Positions 1 to 6,494 of a stretch of DNA of 11,105 nt are shown one piece after another. The notes beneath the pieces were generated by a model. The model saw only the letters and a list, made by a program, of their open reading frames with translations, was not told where the DNA came from and ran no database searches. This stretch comes from Acidovorax sp. (GTDB lineage Bacteria; Pseudomonadota; Gammaproteobacteria; Burkholderiales; Burkholderiaceae_C). The stretch's first letter is position 1, and every line of letters begins with the position of its first letter. Both the position numbers and the translations under genes were made by a program. Location of the stretch: positions 1 to 11,105 of the forward strand of contig JASLFM010000324.1 of the NCBI GenBank assembly GCA_030150585.1, read 5' to 3'.

Positions 1-362
1 CCACCGCGTCGGGCCAATTGCCCACCGTGGCCGTGCCCGCGCAGGGCAAAGTGCCGTCGCTCACACCCCGGAACGCGGCCTTCCTCTGGGGCATGAAGGA
101 CCTGGGCCATGGCCTGCGCCTGGGCGGCGGCCTGAACTACGCGGGCGCGCGCTTCGCCTCGCTCACCAACCTGGTCACGCTGCCGGGCTACACCACGCTC
201 GACGCCGCGCTGCAGTTCACGCGCGGGGATTGGGAGCTGGACGTGAACCTCAAGAACCTCGCCAACCGCAAGTACTACGTGTCGGCCCACGGCAGCGTGG
301 ACAACCTGATCCTCCCCGGCTCGCCGCGCGCGGTGCAGGTGACCCTGCGCACGCGCTTCTGA
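1..362 (+). CDS. TonB-dependent siderophore receptor, C-terminal fragment (cut by window edge)
   Basis: This is the end of an outer-membrane beta-barrel receptor; the reading frame is open from base 3 to the TGA at 360-362 and the gene starts before the window. The visible 120 or so residues hold the last barrel strands, with the family signature near the end: LPGYTTLDAA, then VNLKNLANRKYY, then PGSPRAVQVTLRTRF. The terminal phenylalanine is the usual signal for assembly of outer-membrane proteins. Receptors of this kind import ferric siderophores or similar chelates using energy from TonB-ExbB-ExbD. The plug domain and TonB box lie outside the window, so the ligand cannot be guessed. The next receptor gene begins 35 nt downstream on the same strand and has a clearly related C-terminus, so the two are paralogues and probably cotranscribed. 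Confidence 0.88.
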   Translation, partial: TASGQLPTVAVPAQGKVPSLTPRNAAFLWGMKDLGHGLRLGGGLNYAGARFASLTNLVTLPGYTTLDAALQFTRGDWELDVNLKNLANRKYYVSAHGSVDNLILPGSPRAVQVTLRTRF

Positions 363-397
363 TCCCCCTCCTTTCCCAAGCCCCCATCCAGGACACC

Positions 398-2524
398 ATG
401 ACCCCATCCATCCCCCTGAAGCCCACCCGCACGGCGTTGGCCCAGGCCGCGCTGTGGCTGCTGTGCGGCAACGCGCTGGCCCAGTCCGCCGCAGCCCCCG
501 CCAGCGACACCACGCCCATCCTGAGCCAGGTCGATGTGACCGGCTCTACGGCGGGTGCTGCCGCCGCGCCCGCGCGGCGCGCGCAAAGCAGCTCCCGCCT
601 GGGTCTGCCGGTGCTCGAGACGCCGCGTGCCGTGAGCGTGATCGACGGCGCGCTGCTGGAGCAGCAGATGGCCACCACGGAGCGCGACGTGCTGCGCAAC
701 GCGGCGGGCGTGTCCTCGCGCAGCGAGTACGCGGGCTCCTACTCGCAATTCGCGATCCGGGGGCTGTGGGTCAACAACACCTACAACTACCTGCGCGACG
801 GTGCCAAGTTCATGCACCTGATCGACCCGCCGCTGTTCAACATCGAGCGCGTGGAAGTTATCAAGGGCCCGGCCGCGCTGGAGTTCGGCCAGGTCGCGCC
901 GGGCGGCCTCGTGAACTACGTGAGCAAGCAGCCGCAGGCCGATCCGCTGCGCAGCGTGAGGATCGGCGCGGGGAGCCATGGCTGGCGCAGCGCCGAGTTC
1001 GACCTGACAGGCCCGCTCAGCGCCGACGGCACGCTGCGCTACCGGCTCGATGGCGGCGCGAGCCGGGGCGGCAGCTTCGTGGACGGCAACACGCCGCGCA
1101 AACAGGGCCTGGCGGGCAGCCTCGAGTGGCAGATCACGCCCGACACGCGCTGGCGCGCGCAGGCCGAGTACCAGGGCCTCGAAGGCGTCTCCACCGTGGG
1201 CCTTGCCGTGCCCGATCCGAAGAACCCGCGCAGCGCGGATGCGATTCCCGTGGGCACGTTCTACGGCGAGCCCTGGCTGAAGACCGACGGCCACCTGCGC
1301 TTTTACTCCACCGAGCTGCAGCACCGCTTCGCCGAGGGGCTCGAAGGGCGCGTGCACCTCTCGCGCAACGAGACCTTCCGCAACGTGAACATGGTCTACC
1401 CCATGGGCCCCGTGGCAGGTGGCAAGGTGGCGCGCGGCTACTGGCTCGCGCCGGGGCAGGACTACACGTCCGACACCGCACTGGCCGAGCTGCGCGCGCA
1501 ACTGCAGACGGGCGCCGTGCGGCACACGCTGCTCGCGGGGCTCGATTGGCGCGCCATCGAGAGCGCGTACGGCGCACGCGCCACGGGCAACCTCGGCGCG
1601 GTGGACCTGTACCGGCCCGTGACGGGTCTCGTACCCCCCGTAGCCGCGGGCGGCACGGCCGCAGTTGCCTCGGACGCACGCAACACGGGCCTGTTCGTGC
1701 AGGACCGGCTCGCGCTCGGCCAATTCAGCCTGCTGCTGGGCCTGCGCCACGACCGCTTCAAGGACGCCTACACCAAACCTGTCACCGATGTGGGCAAGAC
1801 CCAGCCCAGCGCCGCCCTGAGCTGGCAGCCGAACCCGGGCAGCATGTTCTACGTCAGCCATGCGCGCTCGTTCCAGGCCAACTCGGGCACGCTGCTGTGG
1901 GGTGACCGGGCTGCGGCACCCTCCGAGGGCAAGCAGCTCGAGGTGGGCTGGAAGCAGGAATGGCTGGGCCAGCGCCTGCTCACCACGGTGTCGGCTTTTG
2001 ACCTCGAGCTCACGAACGCACCGGCCAACGACCCGCAGCACCCCGGCTACGCGGTGCTTACGGCGCGCCAGCGCATCAAGGGGCTGGAATTCGAGGTTCA
2101 GGGACGCATCACGCCGGGCTGGAGCATCACGGCCCAGGCCACCTTGCTGGACCCGAAGGTGCTGGCCGACACCACGGCCGGGGCCAACGTGGGCAACCGC
2201 GTCGCACTCGCCACCCGGCGTACTGCATCGCTGTGGACGCAGTACCGCCTGCCGCAGGCGCCGGGCCTGTGGGTCGGCGGCGGCCTCGTGCACCAGGGCG
2301 ACAAGTTCACCGCCAGCGACAACCTGTGGCGGCTGCCAGGCTACACCGTGCTCGACCTCGCGGCGGGCTACCAGTTCGCGGGTGGAGTCCGGCTGCAGGC
2401 CAACCTCAAGAACGCCACCAACCGGCGCTACTACCTCGATGCCTCCACCACGGCCGCGGGCTTCGCAGCCGTCACGCCAGGCGAGCCGCGCTCGCTGCAC
2501 GTGACGCTGGACTACGCCTTCTGA
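398..2524 (+). CDS. TonB-dependent siderophore receptor (708 aa)
   Basis: A complete outer-membrane receptor for ferric siderophores or a similar ligand. ATG at 398 is chosen over the longer open frame because AGGA at 390-393 lies just upstream and it gives a good signal peptide: basic start, hydrophobic run at about 12-27, cleavage near NALA|QS (28/29). A putative TonB-box region follows (SQVDVTGS, 43-50). The plug domain spans roughly 68-180, with ETPRAVSVID (74-83), FAIRG (118-122) and the signature RVEVIKGPAALEFG (151-164) followed by PGGLVNYVSKQP. The remainder is the barrel, with VNLKN-like text (QANLKNATNRRYY) and a final VTLDYAF ending in Phe. The length fits the family. The paralogue upstream ends 35 nt before this start. 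The 3' end overlaps the convergent lysR gene by 13 bp. Ligand unknown; no siderophore biosynthesis gene is visible. Confidence 0.93.
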   Translation: MTPSIPLKPTRTALAQAALWLLCGNALAQSAAAPASDTTPILSQVDVTGSTAGAAAAPARRAQSSSRLGLPVLETPRAVSVIDGALLEQQMATTERDVLRNAAGVSSRSEYAGSYSQFAIRGLWVNNTYNYLRDGAKFMHLIDPPLFNIERVEVIKGPAALEFGQVAPGGLVNYVSKQPQADPLRSVRIGAGSHGWRSAEFDLTGPLSADGTLRYRLDGGASRGGSFVDGNTPRKQGLAGSLEWQITPDTRWRAQAEYQGLEGVSTVGLAVPDPKNPRSADAIPVGTFYGEPWLKTDGHLRFYSTELQHRFAEGLEGRVHLSRNETFRNVNMVYPMGPVAGGKVARGYWLAPGQDYTSDTALAELRAQLQTGAVRHTLLAGLDWRAIESAYGARATGNLGAVDLYRPVTGLVPPVAAGGTAAVASDARNTGLFVQDRLALGQFSLLLGLRHDRFKDAYTKPVTDVGKTQPSAALSWQPNPGSMFYVSHARSFQANSGTLLWGDRAAAPSEGKQLEVGWKQEWLGQRLLTTVSAFDLELTNAPANDPQHPGYAVLTARQRIKGLEFEVQGRITPGWSITAQATLLDPKVLADTTAGANVGNRVALATRRTASLWTQYRLPQAPGLWVGGGLVHQGDKFTASDNLWRLPGYTVLDLAAGYQFAGGVRLQANLKNATNRRYYLDASTTAAGFAAVTPGEPRSLHVTLDYAF

Positions 2525-3468
2525 CCCGCGCCCGGAGTCCACACGAGGGCCTGCTGCTGCGGCAGCACTTCCAGCAGGTAGTCCACGAAGGCGCGCACCT
2601 TGGCCGGCACGTACTGCCGGTCCCGGAAGCACGCGAAGAAGTCCAGCGTCTCGTCCACGAACTGCAGCTGCCCCTTGCGCCCGGGCCGCAACCGCAGCGG
2701 CACCAGGCGCCCCTCCTGCACATGGCGGTGCGCGATGAAGCTGCCCACCCAGGCGATGCCGCCGCCCGCCAGCGCGAATTCGGTCAGCGCGTCGATGTCG
2801 GTGCCTATCGCCGCGACGCGCAGCTGCGGCTCCACGCGCCGGCCATCGCGCATGAAAGGCCAGCGCATGAAGCGCCCGTCGCGCTCGCGCCGGTACAGCA
2901 GGCAGGCGTGCTGCAATAGGTCCTCGGCCACCTGCGGGTGGCCATGTTCGCGCAGGTACTGCGGCGCGGCGCACAGCATGCGCGGCACGGCCGCCAGCTC
3001 GCGCACCGACATGCCGGGCTCCAGCACGTCGCGGTAGCGGATGCTCACGTCCACGTCCTCCTTGAGCACGTCCACGTCGCGGTCCGTCACCAGCAGGTCC
3101 AGCGCCAACTGGGGGTGGCGCCGCGCGAAGGCCGGCAGCAACGGCGCCACCACATGGCGGCCAAAGGCGGCCATGCAGGCCACGCGCAAGCGCCCATGCA
3201 GTTCGCCGTGCACCAGGGCCACGTCGGACTGTGCTTTTTCCAGCTCGCCCAGTACGGGCGCCACGCGGGCCAGGTAGCGCTCGCCCGCCTCGGTCAGCGC
3301 CATGGAGCGTGTGGTGCGCGTGATCAGCCGCGTGCCCAGCTCGCGCTCCAGCCGCGCGATGTTCTGGCTGGCCGCCGCCGCGGAAATGCCCAACTGCCGC
3401 GCGGCCGAGGCAATGGAGCCGCCCTCCAGGGCTTTGACGAAGGTTTCTATGGCACGCAGATTCGGCAT
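2512..3468 (-). CDS. LysR-family transcriptional regulator (318 aa)
   Basis: A DNA-binding regulator of the LysR type. The N-terminal winged helix-turn-helix is clear: MPNLRAIETFVKALEGGSIA, then SAARQLGISAAAASQNIARLE (about 21-41) and LGTRLITRTTRSMALTEAGERY (45-65). An effector-binding domain follows from about residue 90 (GRLRVACMAAFGRHVVAPLL onward). The length is normal. The start ATG (3466-3468) is the conserved family start, although no strong Shine-Dalgarno sequence precedes it. The gene is divergent from the DUF2798 membrane-protein gene and convergent with the siderophore receptor, whose stop codon it overlaps. LysR proteins usually act on their divergent neighbour and repress themselves, so the DUF2798 gene is the likeliest target; control of the receptors is possible but not shown. 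Effector unknown. Confidence 0.94.
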   Translation of the reverse strand: MPNLRAIETFVKALEGGSIASAARQLGISAAAASQNIARLERELGTRLITRTTRSMALTEAGERYLARVAPVLGELEKAQSDVALVHGELHGRLRVACMAAFGRHVVAPLLPAFARRHPQLALDLLVTDRDVDVLKEDVDVSIRYRDVLEPGMSVRELAAVPRMLCAAPQYLREHGHPQVAEDLLQHACLLYRRERDGRFMRWPFMRDGRRVEPQLRVAAIGTDIDALTEFALAGGGIAWVGSFIAHRHVQEGRLVPLRLRPGRKGQLQFVDETLDFFACFRDRQYVPAKVRAFVDYLLEVLPQQQALVWTPGAGQKA

Positions 3469-3473
3469 GTCTG

Positions 3474-3497
3474 CGAATGTATCGTCAAACGCATTCG
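3474..3497. promoter_or_regulatory. Inverted repeat in the lysR/DUF2798 divergent interval, candidate regulator site
   Basis: CGAATG (3474-3479) and CATTCG (3492-3497) form a perfect 6-bp inverted repeat with a 12-bp spacer, starting 5 bp upstream of the lysR start codon. CTGC (3471-3474) and GCAG (3501-3504) extend the symmetry imperfectly. The position suits an autoregulatory site for the LysR protein. It does not contain the classical LysR T-N11-A arrangement, so the assignment is tentative. I could not identify convincing -35/-10 boxes for either gene in this interval. Confidence 0.35.
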
Positions 3498-3594
3498 TAA
3501 GCAGGCCTTATCAGTCCTCGAAGCTGACGCCCTCTACCGACGGGGAGCAGGGCTGCGTACAGTGCCGCTTATGCCCTTTTTGAAAGCGATATCC

Positions 3595-3849
3595 ATGACG
3601 ACCTCAACCCTACCGACCCGTCGCAAGCTGCCCCGCCGCTACACCGCCATCGTCTTCGCGTTCTACATGGCGGGCATCATGGCGTTTCTCATGTGCGGCG
3701 TGATCGTGGCTGCCGGCACGGGCCTGGGCGCGGGTTACGCCCAGCGCGTGCTGAACGCCTACGTGCTCGCCATGCCGGTGGCCTTTGGCTGCGTGCTAGT
3801 CGTGCGGCCCGTGGTGGCGCGGCTGGTGGCCGCCACGGTGCATGGCTGA
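3595..3849 (+). CDS. DUF2798-type small membrane protein (84 aa)
   Basis: A short inner-membrane protein of unknown function. It has a basic N-terminus (RRKLPRRY, about 9-16) and two hydrophobic segments, roughly 17-41 (TAIVFAFYMAGIMAFLMCGV and following) and 54-75 (NAYVLAMPVAFGCVLVVRPV). This matches the two-helix layout and length of DUF2798 proteins, including the start of helix one, FAFYMAGIMAF. I prefer ATG 3595 because a GAAAGCG stretch (3582-3588) lies at a suitable distance; an in-frame ATG at 3571 would add eight residues (MPFLKAIS) but lacks an upstream ribosome site. It is divergent from the lysR gene, an arrangement that suggests LysR control. No enzymatic motif is visible. Confidence 0.82.
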   Translation: MTTSTLPTRRKLPRRYTAIVFAFYMAGIMAFLMCGVIVAAGTGLGAGYAQRVLNAYVLAMPVAFGCVLVVRPVVARLVAATVHG

Positions 3850-3916
3850 TTCTCATAGCCAAAAACGGTCTGCAACGCCCGTGTGTATTGCGCAAGAAGC
3901 TATTAAAACATAGCAA
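3850..3916. repeat. AT-richer intergenic element resembling a Comamonadaceae dispersed repeat
   Basis: The 82-nt space between two converging genes is much richer in A/T than its surroundings. It contains CATAGCCAAAAACGG near one end and GCGCAAGAAGCTATTAAAAC near the other. The CATAGC and GCTAT ends are mutually complementary. From memory, similar short intergenic elements with a GCTAT...ATAGC core and a GCGCAAGAAGC-like segment are dispersed in Comamonadaceae genomes; the copy number here is unknown because only one copy is in the window. It holds no gene. It may also serve as the 3' end of one or both flanking transcripts. Confidence 0.45.
3899..3914. terminator. Weak stem-loop GCTAT-TAAAAC-ATAGC, possible bidirectional transcript end
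   Basis: GCTAT (3899-3903) pairs with ATAGC (3910-3914) around a six-base loop. On the - strand it lies 17 nt past the stop of the HpcH-type aldolase gene and is followed by TTCTTG rather than a clean U-run. The stem is only five base pairs and AT-rich, so as an intrinsic terminator it would be weak. Its place between converging genes is the main argument. Confidence 0.25.
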
Positions 3917-3931
3917 TTATTTCCATCATGG

Positions 3932-4717
3932 TCAGTATTGAATGGAGACGCCCTCCTGTCCACGGCTGGCTGCCTGGCGCAGGGCCTGAGTGATGATGCT
4001 GGTGGCCACATTCGCAAAGTAGCGCGCGCCCCATTGGGCGTACTTGTCTTCGGCCTCATGCGTCAGGGCGACCGTCCCCGCACACTTGCCAGTTGCGGCC
4101 ACCGCGCGCAGCGCCTTCTCGATCGCCGCCTCCACCGGGGGCGAAGCCCAGTTGTTGTCGTGCCCCATCGCATGCGCGAGATCGTTGGGGCCAACGAATA
4201 CGGCATCGACCCCCGCCACGGCGGCGATGGCCTGGGCGTTCTCCACGCCCTCGGGCGTCTCAATCATGGCGATGAGGGCGATGCCCTCGTTGCTGCGCGT
4301 GGTGTGTGCAGCCCCGCCGAATGCGCCATACCCCGCAGCGCGCGAGCTGAAGGCGCTGCCGCGCCGCCCCACCTTCGGATAGCGCACCTGCGCGGCCAGC
4401 TCGCGCGCCTGCTCGGCCGTGGAGACCATGGGGATCTGCACCGCACCGGCACCCATGTCGAGCACGCGCGACAGATCCTCCGGCAGGCAGCGCACGACGG
4501 GAATGATGCCGCTGGCCCGTGCCGCGCGCAGCATGTTCTCGGTGGTTTCGAGATCCGCGCAGCCGTGCTCGTTGTCGATGATGATGAACTCGAACCCGGC
4601 GTAGGCGCACATCTCCACGATGGCCGGGCTGGGCAAGCCGCTGAAGACACCTCTGAGGTGGCGGTCGCCGCGCAGCAGGCCGGCCAGGCGGGTATCCAAG
4701 GGGTGACGGATTTCCAT
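3932..4717 (-). CDS. HpcH/HpaI-type class II aldolase/citrate lyase-family protein (261 aa)
   Basis: A metal-dependent pyruvate aldolase of the HpcH/HpaI type: it would cleave a 4-hydroxy-2-keto acid to pyruvate (or oxaloacetate-like product) plus an aldehyde in the cytosol. The start at 4717 (MEIRHPLDTR) yields 261 residues, about the length of the family, though no good Shine-Dalgarno sequence is seen. Conserved motifs are in order: FIIIDNEHG (44-52, with His51 the likely catalytic base), VVRCLP (74-79, Arg76), IPMVSTAEQA (95-104), MIETPEG (151-157, metal ligand Glu153) and VFVGPNDL (173-180, metal ligand Asp179). It is the last gene of the operon, 28 nt after the RraA-like gene. Members of this family act on 2-keto-3-deoxy acids of aromatic and sugar-acid pathways; the actual substrate is unknown. 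The role as carbon-carbon cleaving step is inferred from family and context. Confidence 0.92.
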   Translation of the reverse strand: MEIRHPLDTRLAGLLRGDRHLRGVFSGLPSPAIVEMCAYAGFEFIIIDNEHGCADLETTENMLRAARASGIIPVVRCLPEDLSRVLDMGAGAVQIPMVSTAEQARELAAQVRYPKVGRRGSAFSSRAAGYGAFGGAAHTTRSNEGIALIAMIETPEGVENAQAIAAVAGVDAVFVGPNDLAHAMGHDNNWASPPVEAAIEKALRAVAATGKCAGTVALTHEAEDKYAQWGARYFANVATSIITQALRQAASRGQEGVSIQY

Positions 4718-4745
4718 GGTGTTGAAAAGGATGAGGTGAAGGGAG

Positions 4746-5444
4746 TCAGTGAATCTCGTCGGCGTGGCGCATCGCGGCTTCAAGCATGTCCAGGCTGAAG
4801 CGGCCGCTGCGAGCCGCGTCCAGCAAGGGCGCTTCCTTGCGCTTGACCAGGGCGATGCACCCTGGCAGTTGCGCCAGATACTGCGGCGCGATGAGCACGG
4901 CGCCATGCCGGTCGGCATGGATCAGGTCGCCGTCGTTCACCCGCAGGCCGAACACCTCCACAGGCTGCCCGAAATCGACGACATGCACGTGCGCGTGCGA
5001 CGGCCCCACGCTGCCGGCGAGGATCGGGAAGGTGGGCGAAAGATCCCCGATGTCGCGCACGGAACCATTGGTCAGCACGCCGGCGACGCCCAGCCCCTCA
5101 TGCACGGCGGAATTGACCTCGCCCCAGAACGAGCCTGTTCCCGGTCTTTCGTCCAGGTCCTGCATCACGACGATGGCGGGCCCGGCCGGATGGCCTGCCA
5201 CATGGCGGTAGTACGCCAGGCGCGTGCCGCGCACCGTGGCGGCATCCAGCTGCGGCGGCGCGCTGGCGCGGATGCGGGCCGTGCGGGCGATGCCCACTAT
5301 CGCGGGCAACGGCTTCGGAGCCGCTACCAGCGTGCCATAGGTGAAGCCATGCGCCGTGCGGCCGCCCATGGCGATTTCGAGAGCGTTGCAGACCGTCGGT
5401 GTATCCACCGCGCGCAGCACCTGGAGGAGTTCTGGCGTCAGCAT
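4746..5444 (-). CDS. RraA-like protein (HMG/CHA aldolase or oxaloacetate decarboxylase family, 232 aa)
   Basis: Belongs to the RraA / 4-hydroxy-4-methyl-2-oxoglutarate aldolase fold, often misannotated as dimethylmenaquinone methyltransferase. The family motifs are present: VDTPTVCNAL (13-22), WGEVNSAVHEGLGVAGVLTN (107-126), GSVRD (127-131, Arg130 and Asp131 being the substrate and metal-binding pair of the aldolases) and DGDLIHADRHGAVLIAP (171-187). Keeping this pair, and the acidic WGE segment, argues for an enzyme rather than a pure RNase E regulator. Such enzymes perform retro-aldol cleavage of 4-hydroxy-4-substituted 2-keto acids to pyruvate or decarboxylate oxaloacetate. It starts 9 nt after the upstream Bug gene, with GAGGA (5451-5455) overlapping that gene's TGA, so translation is probably coupled. 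Which activity it has here cannot be read from sequence alone. Confidence 0.88.
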   Translation of the reverse strand: MLTPELLQVLRAVDTPTVCNALEIAMGGRTAHGFTYGTLVAAPKPLPAIVGIARTARIRASAPPQLDAATVRGTRLAYYRHVAGHPAGPAIVVMQDLDERPGTGSFWGEVNSAVHEGLGVAGVLTNGSVRDIGDLSPTFPILAGSVGPSHAHVHVVDFGQPVEVFGLRVNDGDLIHADRHGAVLIAPQYLAQLPGCIALVKRKEAPLLDAARSGRFSLDMLEAAMRHADEIH

Positions 5445-5450
5445 GCGAAG

Positions 5451-5455
5451 TCCTC
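5451..5455 (-). promoter_or_regulatory. Shine-Dalgarno GAGGA overlapping the preceding stop codon
   Basis: On the - strand the sequence CTGAGGACTTCGCATG joins the TGA stop of the Bug protein gene to the ribosome site and start of the RraA-like gene; the spacer is 6 nt. The overlap fixes the RraA-like start and indicates translational coupling. Confidence 0.75.
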
Positions 5456-6470
5456 AGTCCACGGCCAGGTTGTTGGCCTTGATCAGGTTCGAGAACTTGA
5501 GCGTCTCTTCGCGAATGAAGCGGCGGAAGGCGTCCGCTGCCATAGGCCGGGGCGAGAAGCCCTGCGCGGCCATGCGCTCCTTCACCGCTGCGCTCTCCAG
5601 CACCGCGACCACTTCCTTGTTGAGGAAGGAGACGACGGGCACCGGCGTGCCCGCAGGCGCCAGCAGGCCCAGCCAGGTGACGGCCTCGAAGCCCGGCACA
5701 CCGGCTTCGTCCAGCGTCGGCAGGTCGGGCTGCAGGGGCGAACGTCTGAGGCTGGTCACGGCCAGCGCCGTCGCCTGCCCGTTCTTCGCGAAGGCCAGCG
5801 CGGTGGCCATGTTGTCGAACTGCATGTCGATCTGGCTGCCCGCCAGATCCACCAGCGACTGGCTGCTGCCCTTGTACGGTACGTGCACGGCCTTGCCGCC
5901 GATGCGTTCCAGCATCATCAGCGTGGTCAGGTGCTGCGAGGTGCCATTGCCGCTGGTGCCGTATGACACCGCATCCGGCCTGGCCTTGATAGCGGCTACT
6001 AGTTCCTGCACGTTGCGCGCGCCGGACTTCTTGCTGGCCAGCAGCACCAGGGGCGTGTCGGCCAGTTCGGTGATCGGGGCGAAGTCCTTCTCGACGTCGT
6101 AGCCGATCTTCTTGAGCAGGTGGGGGTTCACCGCCAGGGCCGTCTGCGTACCCAGCAGCAGCGTGTAGCCATCGGGCTTGGCGCGCGCGACGTACTCGGT
6201 CCCGATGCCGCCACCCGCCCCGGCCTTGTTATCGACCACCACGGCAGTGCCCCAGCGCTTGCCGAGTTCATCCGCGACAAGCCTGCCGATGATGTCGGTC
6301 GCGCCGCCGGGCGCGAACGGCACCACGATCACGAAACGGCCCGTGTGCGGATAGCCCTGCGGGCCGGCGGACTGCGCAAAGGTGGGCATGGCGCCCAGGG
6401 ATGCGCTCAGCACGGCGGCCTTCAGCGCCGCCAGCACGAGGCGGCGCTGGGATTGGAATGGATGGAACAT
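5454..6470 (-). CDS. Bug-family (TctC-type) tripartite tricarboxylate transporter substrate-binding protein (338 aa)
   Basis: A periplasmic solute-binding protein. The signal peptide is clear: basic start (QSQRR), hydrophobic run about 11-28, cleavage near PTFAQ|SA (33/34). The mature part shows the Bug motifs: FVIVVPFAPGGATDIIGRL near 46-64, VVVDNKAGAGGGIGTEYVA, KPDGYTLLLGT, YGTSGNGTSQHL, VPYKGSSQSLVDLAGSQIDM and LPTLDEAGVPGFEAVTWLGL. Bug proteins bind carboxylates or other small organic molecules and hand them to a TctA-TctB membrane pair, or act as sensors. Ribosome site AGGAG (6477-6481) lies 6 nt before ATG. It is 24 nt after a second, related Bug gene. No tctA or tctB is in the window, so the permease must be elsewhere or absent. 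Confidence 0.94.
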   Translation of the reverse strand: MFHPFQSQRRLVLAALKAAVLSASLGAMPTFAQSAGPQGYPHTGRFVIVVPFAPGGATDIIGRLVADELGKRWGTAVVVDNKAGAGGGIGTEYVARAKPDGYTLLLGTQTALAVNPHLLKKIGYDVEKDFAPITELADTPLVLLASKKSGARNVQELVAAIKARPDAVSYGTSGNGTSQHLTTLMMLERIGGKAVHVPYKGSSQSLVDLAGSQIDMQFDNMATALAFAKNGQATALAVTSLRRSPLQPDLPTLDEAGVPGFEAVTWLGLLAPAGTPVPVVSFLNKEVVAVLESAAVKERMAAQGFSPRPMAADAFRRFIREETLKFSNLIKANNLAVD

Positions 6471-6494
6471 CGGTGTCTCCTGCGGGGTTTTGGT

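Noticed and set aside
230..397. N-terminal extension of the second siderophore receptor to an ATG at 230
   Set aside because: It would overlap the coding end of the first receptor and place a non-signal, Arg/Pro-rich stretch before an otherwise good signal peptide; ATG 398 has a ribosome site.
275..2974. A very long open frame (899 codons) on the - strand, antisense to the second siderophore receptor
   Set aside because: It runs opposite a gene with clear receptor motifs, and its translation is low-complexity Arg/Ala/Gly-rich text without any domain. Long antisense open frames are expected at this GC content.
4718..4918. N-terminal extension of the HpcH/HpaI-type aldolase
   Set aside because: It would run into the end of the RraA-like gene in another frame and gives no family similarity; the aldolase homology begins at MEIRHPLDTR.
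4749..5966. Long + strand open frame across the RraA-like and Bug genes
   Set aside because: Its product is rich in His, Arg and Gln with no recognisable fold, and the - strand frames hold full motif sets. Similar shadows at 6120-7508, 7596-8918 and 9367-10650 were dropped for the same reason.
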